In this document: piece after piece, positions 21,874-33,639 of the stretch
How the letters are laid out: every line of letters starts with the position of its first letter
Numbering within the stretch: position 1 is the first letter of the stretch
Program-made: the position numbers and the translations under genes
The notes under the pieces: model-generated
The model's database searches: none
What the model was told of the DNA's origin: nothing
What the model saw: the letters and a program-made list of their open reading frames with translations, nothing else
Assembly (NCBI RefSeq): GCF_905220365.1
Contig: NC_061152.1
Span: forward strand, 4,639,001-4,703,000
Direction of reading: 5' to 3'
From: Vanessa cardui
Lineage: Eukaryota > Arthropoda > Insecta > Lepidoptera > Nymphalidae
DNA: 64,000 nt

Positions 21874-23209
21874 TACCACCAACTTATTAGCTATTGAAAG
21901 GAGTCCAAGTGAGCCAGTGTATGTCACATTAAATATTAAATACAAATACAAATTGGAACCAAACTGTTCATATAAAACTGTTTGTAACAAAAATTAATAC
22001 CACTGTTTTAATGTTTTGTCGTGCTAACATGACCTTGTGTTACAAATCGCTGTCGTAACAGTGATGTGCACTTATCGATATTAAAAGTTATCGATAAAAT
22101 GAAATATACAAAAATATTTTCTATTATGAATCTAAAACAATGTCAGTATTTTTGTGAAAAGTAATCGTATTACAGATTTATGAATCTATCAACAATTGAC
22201 TCAGAATATTATATTTTTAGTTATAGTTTGACAGTTTTTTTTAAATTTATTTTAACAACAAGGTATCGTTCATTTAAGCCTTATTTAAATAATCAATCTT
22301 TTGATATCAATGAATGCCGAACGTATTTCGATCGAGGAAAGGATTGTAATAAGAATAATATATTCAGTTTACAAATTGTCTTTGTGTTTATTTCTTTACA
22401 TCGAGAATTATTTATGGGCTAATTGATAACTATAAAAATATATGAAATCGTACAGGGCCCTTATTTGCTGAGAACCGAAGTGGTCCTATTCCGGATTTGA
22501 ACAGCTACCTTTAATATTCCCATCTACTGAGCCATACACACATTTTCATACAAACAAAGATCAACACCTAACCACAAAGAGAAAATTAACGATCAATATA
22601 ATTTTTAAGGACCTTGTCGCAATAAATATTATAATATATTCGAAGAGCGTTTTGACCTTTGCGTTTATAGGTTAATGAGATAAGGTTTCAGCTTAATCTA
22701 TTTTGTCTAAGTCATTTCGTAAATTGTTCTCAATAAACTTTACTACTTTTTTATATTAATAATTATACAAATTAGTTTTCATAGAGGGATAATTATCTTA
22801 GAAGTGACGTCGTTTATTAATGTCGTGGGGGGGAGGCTCTCTACTTATATCAATTATTCTAAAAAATATGACTTTTTCGCATAAGCGAACATGCCGCCCT
22901 GTTTGAGAATTCTTGAAGGATACAAAAAATATATATTAAACTTAAAACTACCTTAATTAATCACAGGTCTAAGACTTAATTTGGACACAAACAACAACAT
23001 TTTTGCGTGATTTGACGTCGGATCTGCCCGAATGACATTGAAATGTCCAACAGACTTTATATCTAAATTAAATCTAGTTCTAACAGATTATTTTTGAGCA
23101 CATTCCATCAATACCTTCAAAAGATCATCAGGCACCTCTATCATGTTAATAATCTTGATATTACTTCTTATTAAGCCCTTTTGGTTCCAATCTATCTATC
23201 ACATATTCA
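21874..23209. other. intron without recognised genes or repeats
   Basis: An 80-codon frame at 22180-22422 is AT-biased, has no domain and is treated as chance. A G-run lies near 22828 (GTGGGGGGGAGG). Confidence 0.35.
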
Positions 23210-23352
23210 GCAATAGTATTGTTGTATTTGAAGAGTGAGCCAGTGTAACTACAGGCACTAGGGACATATCTTAGTTCCCAAGGTTGGCGCATTGGTGACG
23301 CAACTGATGGCTAATATTTGTTACAGTGACCACTTACCATCAAGTAATCTAC
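23210..23352 (-). mobile_element. repeat family C fragment
   Basis: GAGTGAGCCAGTGTAACTAC, GGGACATATCTTAGTTCCC and GTGACCACTTACCATCAAG. Confidence 0.65.
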
Positions 23353-23363
23353 ATATATTAATA

Positions 23364-23849
23364 CTAGCAGTCGCCCGCGGCTTCGCCCGCGTAGATAACG
23401 GTTCATAATCAGTCTTCTAATATCCCTACTGCTGAGGCACGGTCACATTTGAAGAACTACTGCAACCGGCGCTTGGATCTATTGTGATAAACCTCAAATT
23501 CGTGATCACAACACCTCAGCCAGACCAACATCAGCCACGAATCTGATGAGGTTCTTAGGGTCGGAGGCCATTATGCCCTCTAAGGACCGGAGTTAGAACA
23601 TTTTATAGTTTAGGCATCATACGCAAAAAATCAACTTTGTTGGTAGATTTTTTCCTTTTTTGTCCGAAAAACCCAAAATATCTTACGGAACCCTATTTTT
23701 TTTTTCAAAATAAAATTTAGCCTATGTTATGCGGGATTAATTTAGTTTTCGAATGGTGAAAGAATTTTTAAAATCGGTCCAGTAGTTTTGAGCCTATTCA
23801 TTACAACCAAACAAACAAAGTTTTCCTCTTTATAATATTAGTGTAGATT
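23364..23849 (-). mobile_element. Lep1-like Helitron with terminal hairpin (family H)
   Basis: On the minus strand it begins A|TCTACACTAATATTATAAA and ends CGCGGGCGAAGCCGCGGGCG then ACTGCTAG|T. The stem GCGG..CCGC lies about 11 bases before CTAG, and the A|TC..CTAG|T borders are the Helitron hallmarks. Confidence 0.78.
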
Positions 23850-24031
23850 GTAAATGTGAAAGTAACTTTGTCTGTCTGTCGGTCTTTCACGACCAAACTA
23901 ATCAACCGAATTTGATGACATTTGGTGTGAAGCAAACTTGAACTTCATGGAAGGACATGGGCTACGTTTTTTGTCTAACAATTGACAACCATTCCCATAA
24001 AACGCAAGCAAAGCCGCGCGTGACAACTAGT
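23845..24031 (+). mobile_element. Lep1-like Helitron (family H), partial
   Basis: GTAAATGTGAAAGTAACTTT, GGTCTTTCACGACC and AAGCCGCGCGTGACAACTAG|T. It lies back to back with the preceding copy. Confidence 0.65.
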
Positions 24032-24188
24032 CTGGTATAAATGAAATCTATTTACACAAACTAACCTTCTATTAAATTTTATTTGTTTATTTAAAATATT
24101 AAATATCAAGGCTTGTGATAAATAAATGCCAAGAGCTTCGTTGGCCCAGTGGTTAGAAAAATTTAATATAAGCCAACGATTACATGTT

Positions 24189-24355
24189 CCCAATGATTCC
24201 CGGCATCGTCAATGTAAATTATCATTAGTTTTCTATGTTGTCTTGGATCTGGGTGTTTGTGGTAACGTCGTTACTTCTGATTTTCCATAACACAAGTACT
24301 TCAGCTGATTGATTGAGATCAGAGTATTGTATGTGATGTTGTCAAATATATATTT
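24189..24355 (+). mobile_element. SINE family B, headless
   Basis: CCCGGCATCGTCAATGTAAA, TTCTATGTTGTCTTGGATCT and CACAAGTACTTCAGC, ending TGTGATGTTGTC. A small SINE-like tRNA trace (GGCCCAGTGGTTAG) lies at 24143. Confidence 0.6.
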
Positions 24356-24448
24356 ATTCAAACTATAATGTGTTGACAATGAATACGGTAAGGATACGTC
24401 CAATAGTGTTTATGTTACATCGCTTTTGACACAATAAGTAGTAGGACA

Positions 24449-24720
24449 GTAACAGCCTGTAAATTTCCCACTGCTGGGCTAATGCCTCCTCTTCCTACTA
24501 AACTGTACCAATGCGGGTTGGTATTCCACACCTGTTGCAGAATATCGATGCAATTAGATACATGCAGGTTTCCTCACGATATTTTCCTTCACCTCCGAGC
24601 ACGAGATGAATTATAAACACCAATTAAGAACATGAGCATTCAGTGGTGCTTGTGGGGTTTGAATTCGCAATCATCGGTTAAGATGCACGAGTTCTTACCA
24701 CGCGGCCATCTCGACTGCAA
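24449..24720 (-). mobile_element. SINE family A
   Basis: AACAGCCTGTAAATTTCCC, GAATATCGATGCAATTAGAT, TTTGAATTCGCAATCATCGG and ACCACGCGGCCATCTCGAC. It has a deletion in the 3' third. Confidence 0.75.
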
Positions 24721-25071
24721 TAACACTCAGACTCTCTGCAACAGTGACACTAAACTTAGCTGATACAGCAGCGAACCATACCATCCAGTAGGTTTTTATT
24801 GAAAGAGAAACATACATACATCCTCACAAACTTTAGCGTTTATAACATCAGTAGGGTTACTGCGTAGCTGATACAATTCCTACACGCAGTTATGTAGAAC
24901 GAAGTCACATGACCCAGTTATGCAAGCTCCATAGGAAAGAGGTCACAGGTTGTGTCACGACCTCTTTGACATGAGCCTGGCAAATAGGTCAAATGAGAAC
25001 CACGATGAAGTTATGTAAGCATCACAGCTGGGTTTCCTTGCAGAGGCTTTGACCATTAATTAATTGAAATT

Positions 25072-25250
25072 ATTATCATTACACAGTTTAAAACAAAGTC
25101 GCTTACCGCTGTCCTTATGTATGCATATCTTTAATACGTAATACAATTTCAGAACGGATATTGAAGCGGTTTATTTTTATTAGATAGAGTTATTCCAGGG
25201 GCATGTTATTATATATAATACATGGAAAATATAGTAAAGAACATCAGTCG
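25072..25250 (+). mobile_element. Helitron family F, 5' half
   Basis: A|TCATTACACAGTTTAAAAC, CGCTTACCGCTGTCC and GAACGGATATTGAAGCGG. Confidence 0.6.
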
Positions 25251-25254
25251 AACA

Positions 25255-25632
25255 TAACAATAATTGTAACAACGTTATATAATCGTAAATCGACTTTTAA
25301 GTAGTCTAATATTTGTCATTTCATTTTACTTAGGACTCTAAAAATATTTTGATATTTTTTTTTAGTATAGGTTGGTGGACGAGCATATGGGCTACCTGAT
25401 GGAAAGTGGTCATCATCACCCATAGACAATGACGCTGTAAGAAATATTAACTATTCCTTACATCGTCAATGCGCCACCAACCTTGGGAACTAAGATGTTG
25501 TGTCCCTCGTGCCTGTAGTTACACTGGCTCACTTAAAAAACGAATTGAATACGCTATGATTTCTTTTTACTTTTTAGTGCATACTATATTATTTTGAAAT
25601 AGTATTTATTTGAAGTCGGTTGTTCTTTTTTT
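25255..25632. mobile_element. TIR MITE family I interrupted by repeat C
   Basis: ACGTTATATAATCGTAAATC, GACTTTTAAGTAGTCTAATA and the terminal TTTGAAGTCGGTTG match the full copy at 39981-40308. 25368-25534 is a family C insertion that splits it. Confidence 0.65.
25368..25534 (+). mobile_element. repeat family C nested in MITE I
   Basis: TATAGGTTGGTGGACGAGCA to GTAGTTACACTGGCTCAC, inserted in the TTTTTTTAGT region of the MITE. Confidence 0.7.
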
Positions 25633-26091
25633 TATTTATTTCTTTTTAATTTTGTTCTTAATTCACCGTTGTATTGTATATTGTAGCCGTGCGAAGCCGG
25701 GGCGGATAGCCAGTCTATATATAAAATATTTTACTTTCGGAATATAATATCGGTCGCTCGCAACCTTGTATTAATATATTCAATGATGAAATTCAGGATG
25801 CTAAGTTTAGTTTCATTGCTTGAATTTTTTCGAATGTCGAAATAATTCGGTATTATTTTTGTTATATGTTGCAAAATTTCGTTAATTGCGCTATATTGTA
25901 TATAAATTTGAATGATGCGTCGCCCTAGTGACTAGATTCCAAGACAAACACAGAGAGGCAGACAAGATATCTACTAGTACCTTTTGCGTTTTCTGTGTAA
26001 CTGAGTTTGTTGCTGTTACTTCTTGGTAGAATCTACATTCCGAACCTTGAATAAAGTACATTTTGATTTTCTTCAGTTTTGATTTTTAAAT

Positions 26092-26310
26092 TTACCTCTG
26101 CCAAAGGCCTCCTCATCCTTTGAGGAGAAGGTTAAGAGCATATTTCACCAAGCTGCTCCAATGCGGTTCGGTGAATTCATACAAGGCAGAATTTCGTTGA
26201 AATTAGACACATGCCAGTTTCCTCACGATGTTTTCCTACACCACCTAGCTCGAGGTGATAAACACAAATAAAACACATGAGGGTTTGAACCCGTATTTAC
26301 CGGTTAAAAT
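26092..26310 (-). mobile_element. SINE family A, 5' and middle part
   Basis: CAAAGGCCTCCTCATCCTTT, GCTGCTCCAATGCGG, TTAGACACATGCCAGTTTCC and GGGTTTGAACCCGTATTTAC. Confidence 0.7.
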
Positions 26311-26663
26311 GTATCCGTTCTTTTAAATTATTAAAAAAAAAAACAATTCCACACTGTATGGGTTTGTTACATCTATGTTAAACGCATTACGATATTTTTC
26401 ACAATCGGTTAATAATTAAACAGTTCATGTCAAGGCGAGCGATGTCGCTATGACGAAACATAACGTGCTGCGTATATATAAAACGTATTCGTCCGTACGT
26501 GCGTTTTGTATATCAACTAAGAATGTTATAAGGGGGTTAAATTAAATAACGGACAGTTTGAACCAAAATCGCCATAGGATACATACTTTTAAATTAGATC
26601 ACGTAATAATAATGTACACTGTTTCGATTTATATTATACAGACGATAAAAAAGCGTGGAATTT

Positions 26664-26915
26664 TTGGTGGTAGGGCTTCGTGCAAGGCCGTCAGGGTAGG
26701 TGCCATCCACTTATTCTACAGCCAAATAACAGTACTCAGTATTGTTGTGTTCCGGTCTGAAGGGTGAGTGAGCCAGTGTAACTACGGGCACAAGGGACAT
26801 AACACCTTAGTTCCCAAGGTTGGTGGCGCATTAACGATGTAAGGAATAGTTAATATTTGTTACAGCGTAATTGTATATGGGTGATGGTGACCACTTACCA
26901 TCAGGTGGCCATATA
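26664..26915 (-). mobile_element. repeat family C, near full length
   Basis: GGTGGTAGGGCTTCGTGC, TTCTACAGCCAAATAACAGT, GGGACATAACACCTTAGTTC and GTGACCACTTACCATCAGGT. It is embedded in the LINE-tail repeat, part of which flanks it (AAAAAGCGTGGAATTTTTGG on the left, TTAATACTTGTTGACTTCCA on the right), so it is a nested insertion. Confidence 0.7.
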
Positions 26916-27007
26916 AAAAAATTAATACTTGTTGACTTCCACGCAGTATATATTACATACATATATAATTTTATTTAAACAACATGACTGTATTTTTATT
27001 AATATTA

Positions 27008-27275
27008 TTTTTTAGTGCAATGCTGATACTAAATATACTACAGAATTTGTTTATTTACGACATCACATTAGAAACTTCTAAAATTATCAGTGTTTCTTTA
27101 CTATATTGTCCATGTGTTATATACAAAAACCTTCCTCTCGAATCACTCTATCTATTAAAAAAACGCATAAAATCCATTTCGTAATTTTAAAGCATTTAAT
27201 AGCATAAATCTAAGCATACATAGGAACAGACAGCGGTACGCGGCTTTGTTTTATACTGTGTAATGATAATAATAC
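27008..27275 (-). mobile_element. Helitron family F
   Basis: TAGTGCAATGCTGATACTAA to TATACTGTGTAATGATAATA. Complete except for the CTAG end. Confidence 0.7.
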
Positions 27276-27587
27276 TATTAGTTTTTGACGAAATTTTATA
27301 TATACATAGATATCTTTCGAAACGAACCAAAAACTTCCTTTTTGAAATCCTACTCTCAATTAATTAAAAGAATCAATATTAAAAAAATAAAGTTATCGAT
27401 AAAATTTTAAATCGTACGTGAACATCACTACAGCTATCGGAAAATGCATGTCATTCATGTCTAACTGCCGTTCAACGTTGTCTATTTCATTAAATTACTT
27501 TGAAATAATATTCTCTGTTTGGTTTATATTCCGTCCTTAAACATATATACGTAAAGTTTGCACACGTGGCTTTGCTTGCTTGTGAAT

Positions 27588-27874
27588 TGACAGCCTGTAA
27601 ATTTCCCACTGCTGGGATAAGGCCCCTTCCATTAAGGAGAGGGTTTGGAACATATTCCACAACGCTTTTCCAATTATGAAATGGTGAAATGCACATGTGG
27701 AAGAATTTCGATGAAATTAGACACATGCATCCTCGCGATGTTTTCCTTCACCGCCGAGCACGAGATGAATTATAAACACAAATTAAGCACATATATATAG
27801 TGGTGCTTGCCTGGCTTTGAACACGAAATCATCGATTAAGATGCAAGCGTTCTAACCAATGGGCCATCTCAGCT
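27588..27874 (-). mobile_element. SINE family A
   Basis: GACAGCCTGTAAATTTCCC to GCGTTCTAACCAATGGGCC. The B box is CTGGCTTTGAACACG in reverse. Confidence 0.75.
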
Positions 27875-28338
27875 CATTCGTAAACATAACACTTTAATTA
27901 CCTATGGACATACACATATCTAAGAAATTAAGCACACGTGCTTGGAGGCCTAAATGGATCATCATACACAAATATAATTCAATTCTAACAATGTTAAATA
28001 TACATAACAAACCGATAACCTCCTCCTTTTGAAGTTGGTTAAAATTAATTTGAATAAAAGTCTTTATTACCAACGTTTTATGTAATAATCATATTCTGTT
28101 ACACCAAACGTGTTTAATGATACATTATAATCACGACATTTCTAAGAAAATGATTAATATATCATTACGATACAGATTAAAAAAAAACGCCGTTCCGTCT
28201 GAGAAATTATCATTACAAAAGATCTGATATCATCTGTCGATTATCATAGTATGTTGTATGTATGACATAAAAAATGTTACCACCATTTTACCCTTTCAAA
28301 GGGAAAAATTATTATAATATAACGATAACCGAAGTATA

Positions 28339-28386
28339 GTACAACACAACTTAGATGGCAAAATTCGTAAAACCGATCACATCCAA
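28339..28386 (+). mobile_element. MITE family D terminal fragment
   Basis: TAGTACAACACAACTTAGAT and TTCGTAAAACCGATCACATC; only the 5' terminus remains. Confidence 0.55.
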
Positions 28387-28690
28387 CCTGCACATAAGAA
28401 TATAATAAATCTTAACAATATTGTTCTCAAACAATTCCTATTTTTTTCCCACTTTTTTTAATTGCAATCCAATCAAAATCGTTACAGTTGTTTCATGTGA
28501 AATGTCAGTTTAATATTGTAACAAAATGATGAACGAGCAATTGGTCGCGATGACGTACTATGGTAAGTTTTTTTTTTTACTTTTTAATATTTTCCAACGC
28601 AAAGGTCTTTGTACTTAAGTCCGAAAATATCTGTGCATAATTTAGATTCTTAATTATGTAACTGGAAGGGAAATGACCCTTGATTACCAT

Positions 28691-29045
28691 CACTACTGTG
28701 GTCATCGGCCAGGGAGCTAAGATATTATGTCCTCTGTGGAGTTTACTCTGGTTCACTCACCCTTCAAACCCGGAACACTGACGCATTTTGGGGATAGAAT
28801 ATCTGGTAAGTGCTACTCAGTACCCAGACGGTAGTTAGGCCCGTCTGGGTAGGTACCACCCACTCATCAAATATTCTACCACCTAACAATCCAGTATTGC
28901 TGTGTTCCGATTTGAAGAAGCCAGTGTAACTACAGGCACAAGGGACATAAAATCTTGGTTCCCAAGGTACATTTGCGATGTAAGGATTGGTTAATATTTT
29001 TAACAGCGTCATGAGTGGTGGTGACCACTTACCATCAAGAGGCCA
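28691..29045. mobile_element. two inverted pieces of repeat family C
   Basis: 28691-28803 is in + orientation (GAGCTAAGATATTATGTCC, CTCACCCTTCAAACCCGG). 28835-29045 is in - orientation (GTCTGGGTAGGTACCACCC, AGCCAGTGTAACTACAGGC). They are arranged tail to tail and could form a foldback. Confidence 0.6.
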
Positions 29046-29555
29046 ATTCTCTTGTCTATCTATGTCATAAGAAATCCTTTACCCTTCCATGAAGTGAATC
29101 CGTATTCGAATTTGATTTGGATAAATACACAAGTATATCACCACGGCTTACCAAATAGTTGTAATTAAATACCTTTTTTAGGGTTTCGTAATTCGATATC
29201 ACAAAGAATCCGTTAGGACTGTGTTGAATTACCAGCTCTGGGGTATCCAAATGAGGTTTCATTTAAATGAGGAATATTGGAGAGGAGGGCACAATGGAAC
29301 GGAACCATCTGGGTAGGAAATGATACCGTTTAGTGCTGATTATAAAGTATTAAGATTAGCCGAAAGGTCTGACAATTTCTAGTGATGAGTTTACGTGCTG
29401 AGGTTGTTGGAAAATTGACGATTGTAACCACGCCCCTTTTTCCTTAGCCCAGGATGATGCCATCAGTATTGGCCTTCTTCAGATCAAATGAAAACAATCG
29501 AATATTTTTAAAATAAATCTCTTGACTTTTCCGATACATCAAAGACCTACAATGG

Positions 29556-29856
29556 AGTCGAGATGGCCCAGTGGTTAGAACGCGTGCATCTTAACCGATA
29601 GTTGCGGGTTCAAACCCAGGCAAGCACCGCTGATTCATGTGCTTAATTTGTCTTTATAATTCATCTCGTGCTCAGCGGTGAAGGAAAACACCGTGAGGAA
29701 ACCTGTATGTGACAAATTCCATAGAAATTCTGCCACATGTGTATTCTACCAACCCGCATTGGAACAGCGTGGTGGAATATGTTCCAAACCTTCTCCTCAA
29801 AGGGAGTGAAGGCCTTTAGCCCAGCAGTGGGAATTTACAGGCTGTTGTTGTTGTAA
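29556..29856 (+). mobile_element. SINE family A, well preserved
   Basis: GAGATGGCCCAGTGGTTAGA (A-box region), TTGCGGGTTCAAACCCAGGC (B box) and CAGCAGTGGGAATTTACAGG, with a GTTGTTGTT tail. Confidence 0.85.
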
Positions 29857-30207
29857 GGACCTACAAAATGGTAATAAATCAGCAACTGAAATACGATGAA
29901 AGTTTCTTTTGTATATTCTAAAATTGTGTTATGTCAAAGTCATAGATGCCATATTAATATGCCCAGTATCTCCAATAGGTTTAAGATGGCCCTAACTCTA
30001 ACCAACCCTGGAGAGTTTGGGTTAAGGACAGGCAAATCATTCCTTACAACCATGGAAGCTAAGTTATGTCCCTTGTGCCTTGTACTCGTATTTCAAAGTA
30101 ATTTAGCGAGCCGGCTTTAAGGGATCCGGGGCAACTGATCCTCTAAAAAGACGTCCCCCACTATTAAGAAAAACAATTCTGGTGATTTAACAAAAGCCCA
30201 TCTTTAC

Positions 30208-30328
30208 ATAGTATAAAACAAAGTAGCTTTCCGCTGTCTGTCCCTGTGCTTAGATCTTTAAAATTACGCAATGGATTTTGATACGGTTGTTTTTTAATAG
30301 ATAGAGTGATTCGAGAAGGGGCAGGTCG
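30208..30328 (+). mobile_element. Helitron family F, partial
   Basis: ATAGTATAAAACAAAGTAGC, GCAATGGATTTTGATACGG, ending CAGGTCGCTAG|T at 30331. Confidence 0.65.
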
Positions 30329-30461
30329 CTAGTGTATGAATAAATTATTGACGAACTCTCACAACAGAAATACTAGGAGCCTGCACTCTTTCGTACCAGA
30401 ACTTGGTGATTTGCTGTTAACGTTTGCTGAAGCCATTGTTATCTCATATAGTATGTACTAG

Positions 30462-30720
30462 ACATTCGCCCCGATATCGCACGGGTGCAATACTAATACT
30501 AAATATACTACAGAATTTGTTTATTTGCGACATCACATTTGAAACTTCTAAATTTATCAGTGTTTCTTTACTGTATTGTCCATGTGTTATATACAAAAAC
30601 CTTCCTCTCGAATCACTCAATCTATTTGAAAAACCACCCAAATCCGTTGCGTATTAAAGATCTGAGCATACATATAGCAGACAGTGGTAAGCGACTTCAT
30701 TTTATATTATGTAGTGATGA
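30462..30720 (-). mobile_element. Helitron family F, near full length
   Basis: CTAGACATTCGCCCCGATAT and GCACGGGTGCAATACTAATA at the hairpin end, to TTATATTATGTAGTGATGAT. Confidence 0.75.
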
Positions 30721-30870
30721 TGATGGGTACTTATAAAATAGCAAGTCCTGATTGACTGACTCATCATCGCCCAGCGTAAACTATTAAAGGACCTAGAAAT
30801 TGGTGAGTTGGATTTTTTTATTGACACCCATTAAGGTAGGAGTTTTGGAAACTTTCTAAATAAATGCTGC

Positions 30871-31044
30871 TAAATATTGCTACGTACCGGCAAGCGCAGC
30901 GTAGGACTGAGGATCTGGTCAAGTGCGCGGGGTATTGCTGGATGCAGGCCGCTACTCACCGGTCAAGGTGGAAGTTATTGGGAGAGACCTATGTTCAGCA
31001 GTGGACGTCTTACGGCTGACATGATGATGATGATGATGATGATG
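30871..31044 (+). mobile_element. RTE-type LINE 3' fragment
   Basis: TGKRSVGL with downstream GERPMFSSGRLTADM corresponds to the degraded tail of the same ORF as at 2155. It ends in ATG repeats (31021-31044). Confidence 0.65.
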
Positions 31045-31247
31045 AAATATTGTTTGTGTTTTATACGACGTAATCATAATGATGTTATGTTGTAAATCAC
31101 ACGTTAGACGCTGAAGAGACTCGACCGCGAGTCGAGCAAGGTCTTCGAAGCCGTACTAGTGAAACACCAATGATAAAATATTTGTCACGCGCGAGAATCG
31201 CAGCGATGCACAAGGCCACGTGCCATATACTAATGTTTAAGTAAAAA

Positions 31248-31546
31248 AAGTAAAGTAACAGCCCGTAAATTTCCCACTGCTGAGCTAAGGCTTCCTCTGC
31301 CATTAAGGAGAGGGTTTGTAACATATTCCACGCTGTTCCAATGCGGGTTGGTGGAATGCACATGTGGCAGAATTTCGATGAAATTAGACACATGCAGGTT
31401 TCCTCACAGTGTTTTCCTTAAACGGCGAGCATGAGATGAATTATAGAGACAAATTGAGCACATATATATATAGTGGTGCTTGCCTGGGTTTGAACCTGAA
31501 ATCATCGGTTAAGATGCACGCGTTCTAACTACTGGGCCATCTCAGT
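31248..31546 (-). mobile_element. SINE family A
   Basis: AGTAACAGCCCGTAAATTTC to ACTACTGGGCCATCTCAG. A 98-codon reverse frame across it (MCLISSKFCHMC) is repeat sequence, not a gene. Confidence 0.8.
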
Positions 31547-31747
31547 AAAATTTAAGGCATGAATAAAAATCAGTCAAGTGCGAGTTGGGTTCGCGCACGA
31601 GAGGTTCCGTAACATTGTCTAAACAACGTAAAAGAATTTGTATGTGTTTTGTTGATACAGCTGCATCAGAAACACAACATGTGTTTTTAAAATTAAATAT
31701 GACGGTTTGTCAAGATAAAGCCTGCTCATTGGCAGGCTGCATTATCA

Positions 31748-32152
31748 CATACTAGTCATTGCCCGTGGTATCGCTCGTGTTAGGGGTATTGGTTGCATCA
31801 CGGTAGCATGCGTAAACGATCCCGTGGCGCCCGCCAAAAGACGGAGAGGGTACTGCTGGTTTTTTTAGTGGGTAAACCCGGCGTACTTGGGCGTACTTGA
31901 CGTCCAAGGCTCCGGGGAGTCCCCCCCCCCCACTTTGCATCACGTGGGGGAAGCGCGTAATGCGTTTTTCCAGCGAGAAAAAAGGGTTTGTTGGTTGTCA
32001 TGTTTTAGGCAAAAAAGTAGTCTATGTCCTTCCTTCGAGTTCAAGTTTGCTTCATACCAAATTTCATCAAATTCGCTTCAGCTGTTTGGTAGTGAAAGAA
32101 CGACAGGCAGACAGACACACCGAGCTACTTTCACATTTATAATGTTACTAGG
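31748..32152 (-). mobile_element. Lep1-like Helitron with GC-rich interior (family H)
   Basis: On the minus strand it starts A|TCCTAGTAACATTATAAATG and ends CACGGGCAATGACTAG|T. The interior holds a 12-C run (31921-31932) and CACGTGGGGGAAGCGCGTAA. Several overlapping frames here are artefacts of its composition. Confidence 0.7.
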
Positions 32153-32284
32153 ATAGGATACACTTTTACGTGTAACTACATATACTTTAATTTTATTTCC
32201 AAAGTTCCGATGTCAACTTCATTGACGCTAAAAACGTCATATTATTTGATTGAATAAAACAGATAGGTACAAGAATTTGAAGAA

Positions 32285-32845
32285 CTCCATAGTAAAAAAG
32301 TGTGTACACCGGTTTTGACGGTAAGACTCCGAGGTAATAGATTCCCGGCCCAGTCGATGTAGGAAAAGTTCATTAGTTTTCTACGTTGTCTTAAGTCTGG
32401 GTGTTTGTGGTTGTTACTTCTGATTTTCAACAACACAAGTGCTATAGCTACTTACATTAGGATCAGAGTAAAGTATGTGATGTTGTCAATGATATTCTAA
32501 TAAACAGATATGTTATATCCATACTAAACAACCGAAAAAAGTGTGCCGCGCCGGGGACCGTTTATTTTAGTTTATTTTTACATTTCGTTAAAAGTAAAAA
32601 GGATAGCTTGATAAAAACAATAAGTAAAAGGGATAACCAGATGTTTTAATTACGCAAAACGTATTAGGTACTACGTAATTATGATGTATTATAACGTATT
32701 ATTACGTAAAACGACTAAAGGCAAACGTCCCAATTAGGACGTTTTCTAGTCTTCACTTTTTGCGCGTTAATAACATATCTGTTTACTACAACATCATTGG
32801 ATGTTGTCTAATATTTTTTTAATTTATTTATTTATCTACATTGGA
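32285..32845 (+). mobile_element. SINE family B split by a hAT-type MITE
   Basis: 32285-32486 runs from GTGTGTACACCGGTTTTGAC to TATGTGATGTTGT. The remainder, CTAATATTTTTTTAATTT and TTTATTTA, resumes at 32808. Removing the MITE and one GATGTTGT copy restores the family order. Confidence 0.8.
32487..32799. mobile_element. hAT-type MITE, family E, with perfect 8-bp target duplication
   Basis: The 313-base element is flanked by GATGTTGT at 32479-32486 and 32800-32807. Its inverted termini read CAATGATATTCTAATAAAC left and CAATGATGTTGTAGTAAAC right (reverse complement), then both AGATATGTTAT. The 8-bp duplication and CAATG-like termini fit the hAT superfamily. Confidence 0.88.
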
Positions 32846-33055
32846 GTTTGATGTCAAATGTTGTTTATGTGCCTTTTTTCCTCTTGTGTTTGAGATAGAC
32901 CACAGATTAAAAAAAGCGCATACCGCATTATCTAGCAATTATGAAAAGAAGTATTACAATATGAAATTTCGCTCAAAGCAAGAGTTTTTTTCCAACTAAA
33001 AATAGCCCCGTGCTATATATAGGTCATCTGGGGGTGGATTTGACCTAGTTATACG

Positions 33056-33112
33056 GTTGTCATGGCTACGGCAGCCATATTGCTGTCGCCATGGCAACGC
33101 GCATGCGTGCGC
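33056..33112. other. GC-rich hairpin and GCGCATGCGT motif in intron
   Basis: GTTGTCATGGC (33056-33066) can pair with GCCATGGCAAC (33088-33098), with one G-T wobble and a CAGC/GCTG inner stem. It is followed by ACGCGCATGCGTGCGCC. No repeat family of this window matches it. Confidence 0.5.
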
Positions 33113-33261
33113 CAGACTCACTTAAGGCGTGGTGATAAGGAATGATAACAATCTAATATATAATATGTGCGATCGTGTAATAAATATAGATTAAAATTCA
33201 TATTAAATTAACCTCTTAATTATGCCATAAAGTTGACATATCCAGATAATCTTTCTTAGCT

Positions 33262-33565
33262 ACCATGCTTAGTGTTTGAAATTACGCAACGGATTTTGAT
33301 GCGGTTTTTTTTCAATAAATAAATTGATTCAAAGGAAGGTTTATATGTATGTTACATGCACAATATAGTAAATATTGATAATTTTATATGTTACTGAAGT
33401 GATATCGTAAATAAACACATTTCTTGCGCTTATATTTCAAACGCTGGCTGAACCCTACGAGATAGATCAAAATAATGTCCTACAGTATTGTACAGCTTAA
33501 AACGATCTTCAAAATAGTTCCCGATGGTATATGTCTATCTCTTAGGGATAACCACAATTAACATT
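33262..33565 (+). mobile_element. Helitron family F, long-variant fragment
   Basis: TTACGCAACGGATTTTGATG, CAAACGCTGGCTGAACCCTA and CTATCTCTTAGGGATAACC. Confidence 0.65.
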
Positions 33566-33639
33566 TTTTATCTTTAATTTCTACAAAATTATTGCATTTA
33601 ATGTTATTAATTCTTATGTTGCATACATATATGTCAAAA

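Noticed and set aside
22180..22422. 80-codon + strand frame
   Set aside because: AT-driven composition, no recognisable domain, no splice context; probably chance.
31097..31393. 98-codon reverse frame (MCLISSKFCHMC) and similar frames at 3047, 6042, 9753 and 27490
   Set aside because: All are translations of SINE family A copies; the same peptide recurs wherever the repeat lies.
31752..32156. Four overlapping frames of 63-89 codons on both strands
   Set aside because: They lie in the GC-rich interior of a Lep1-like Helitron and have no domain or splice signals.
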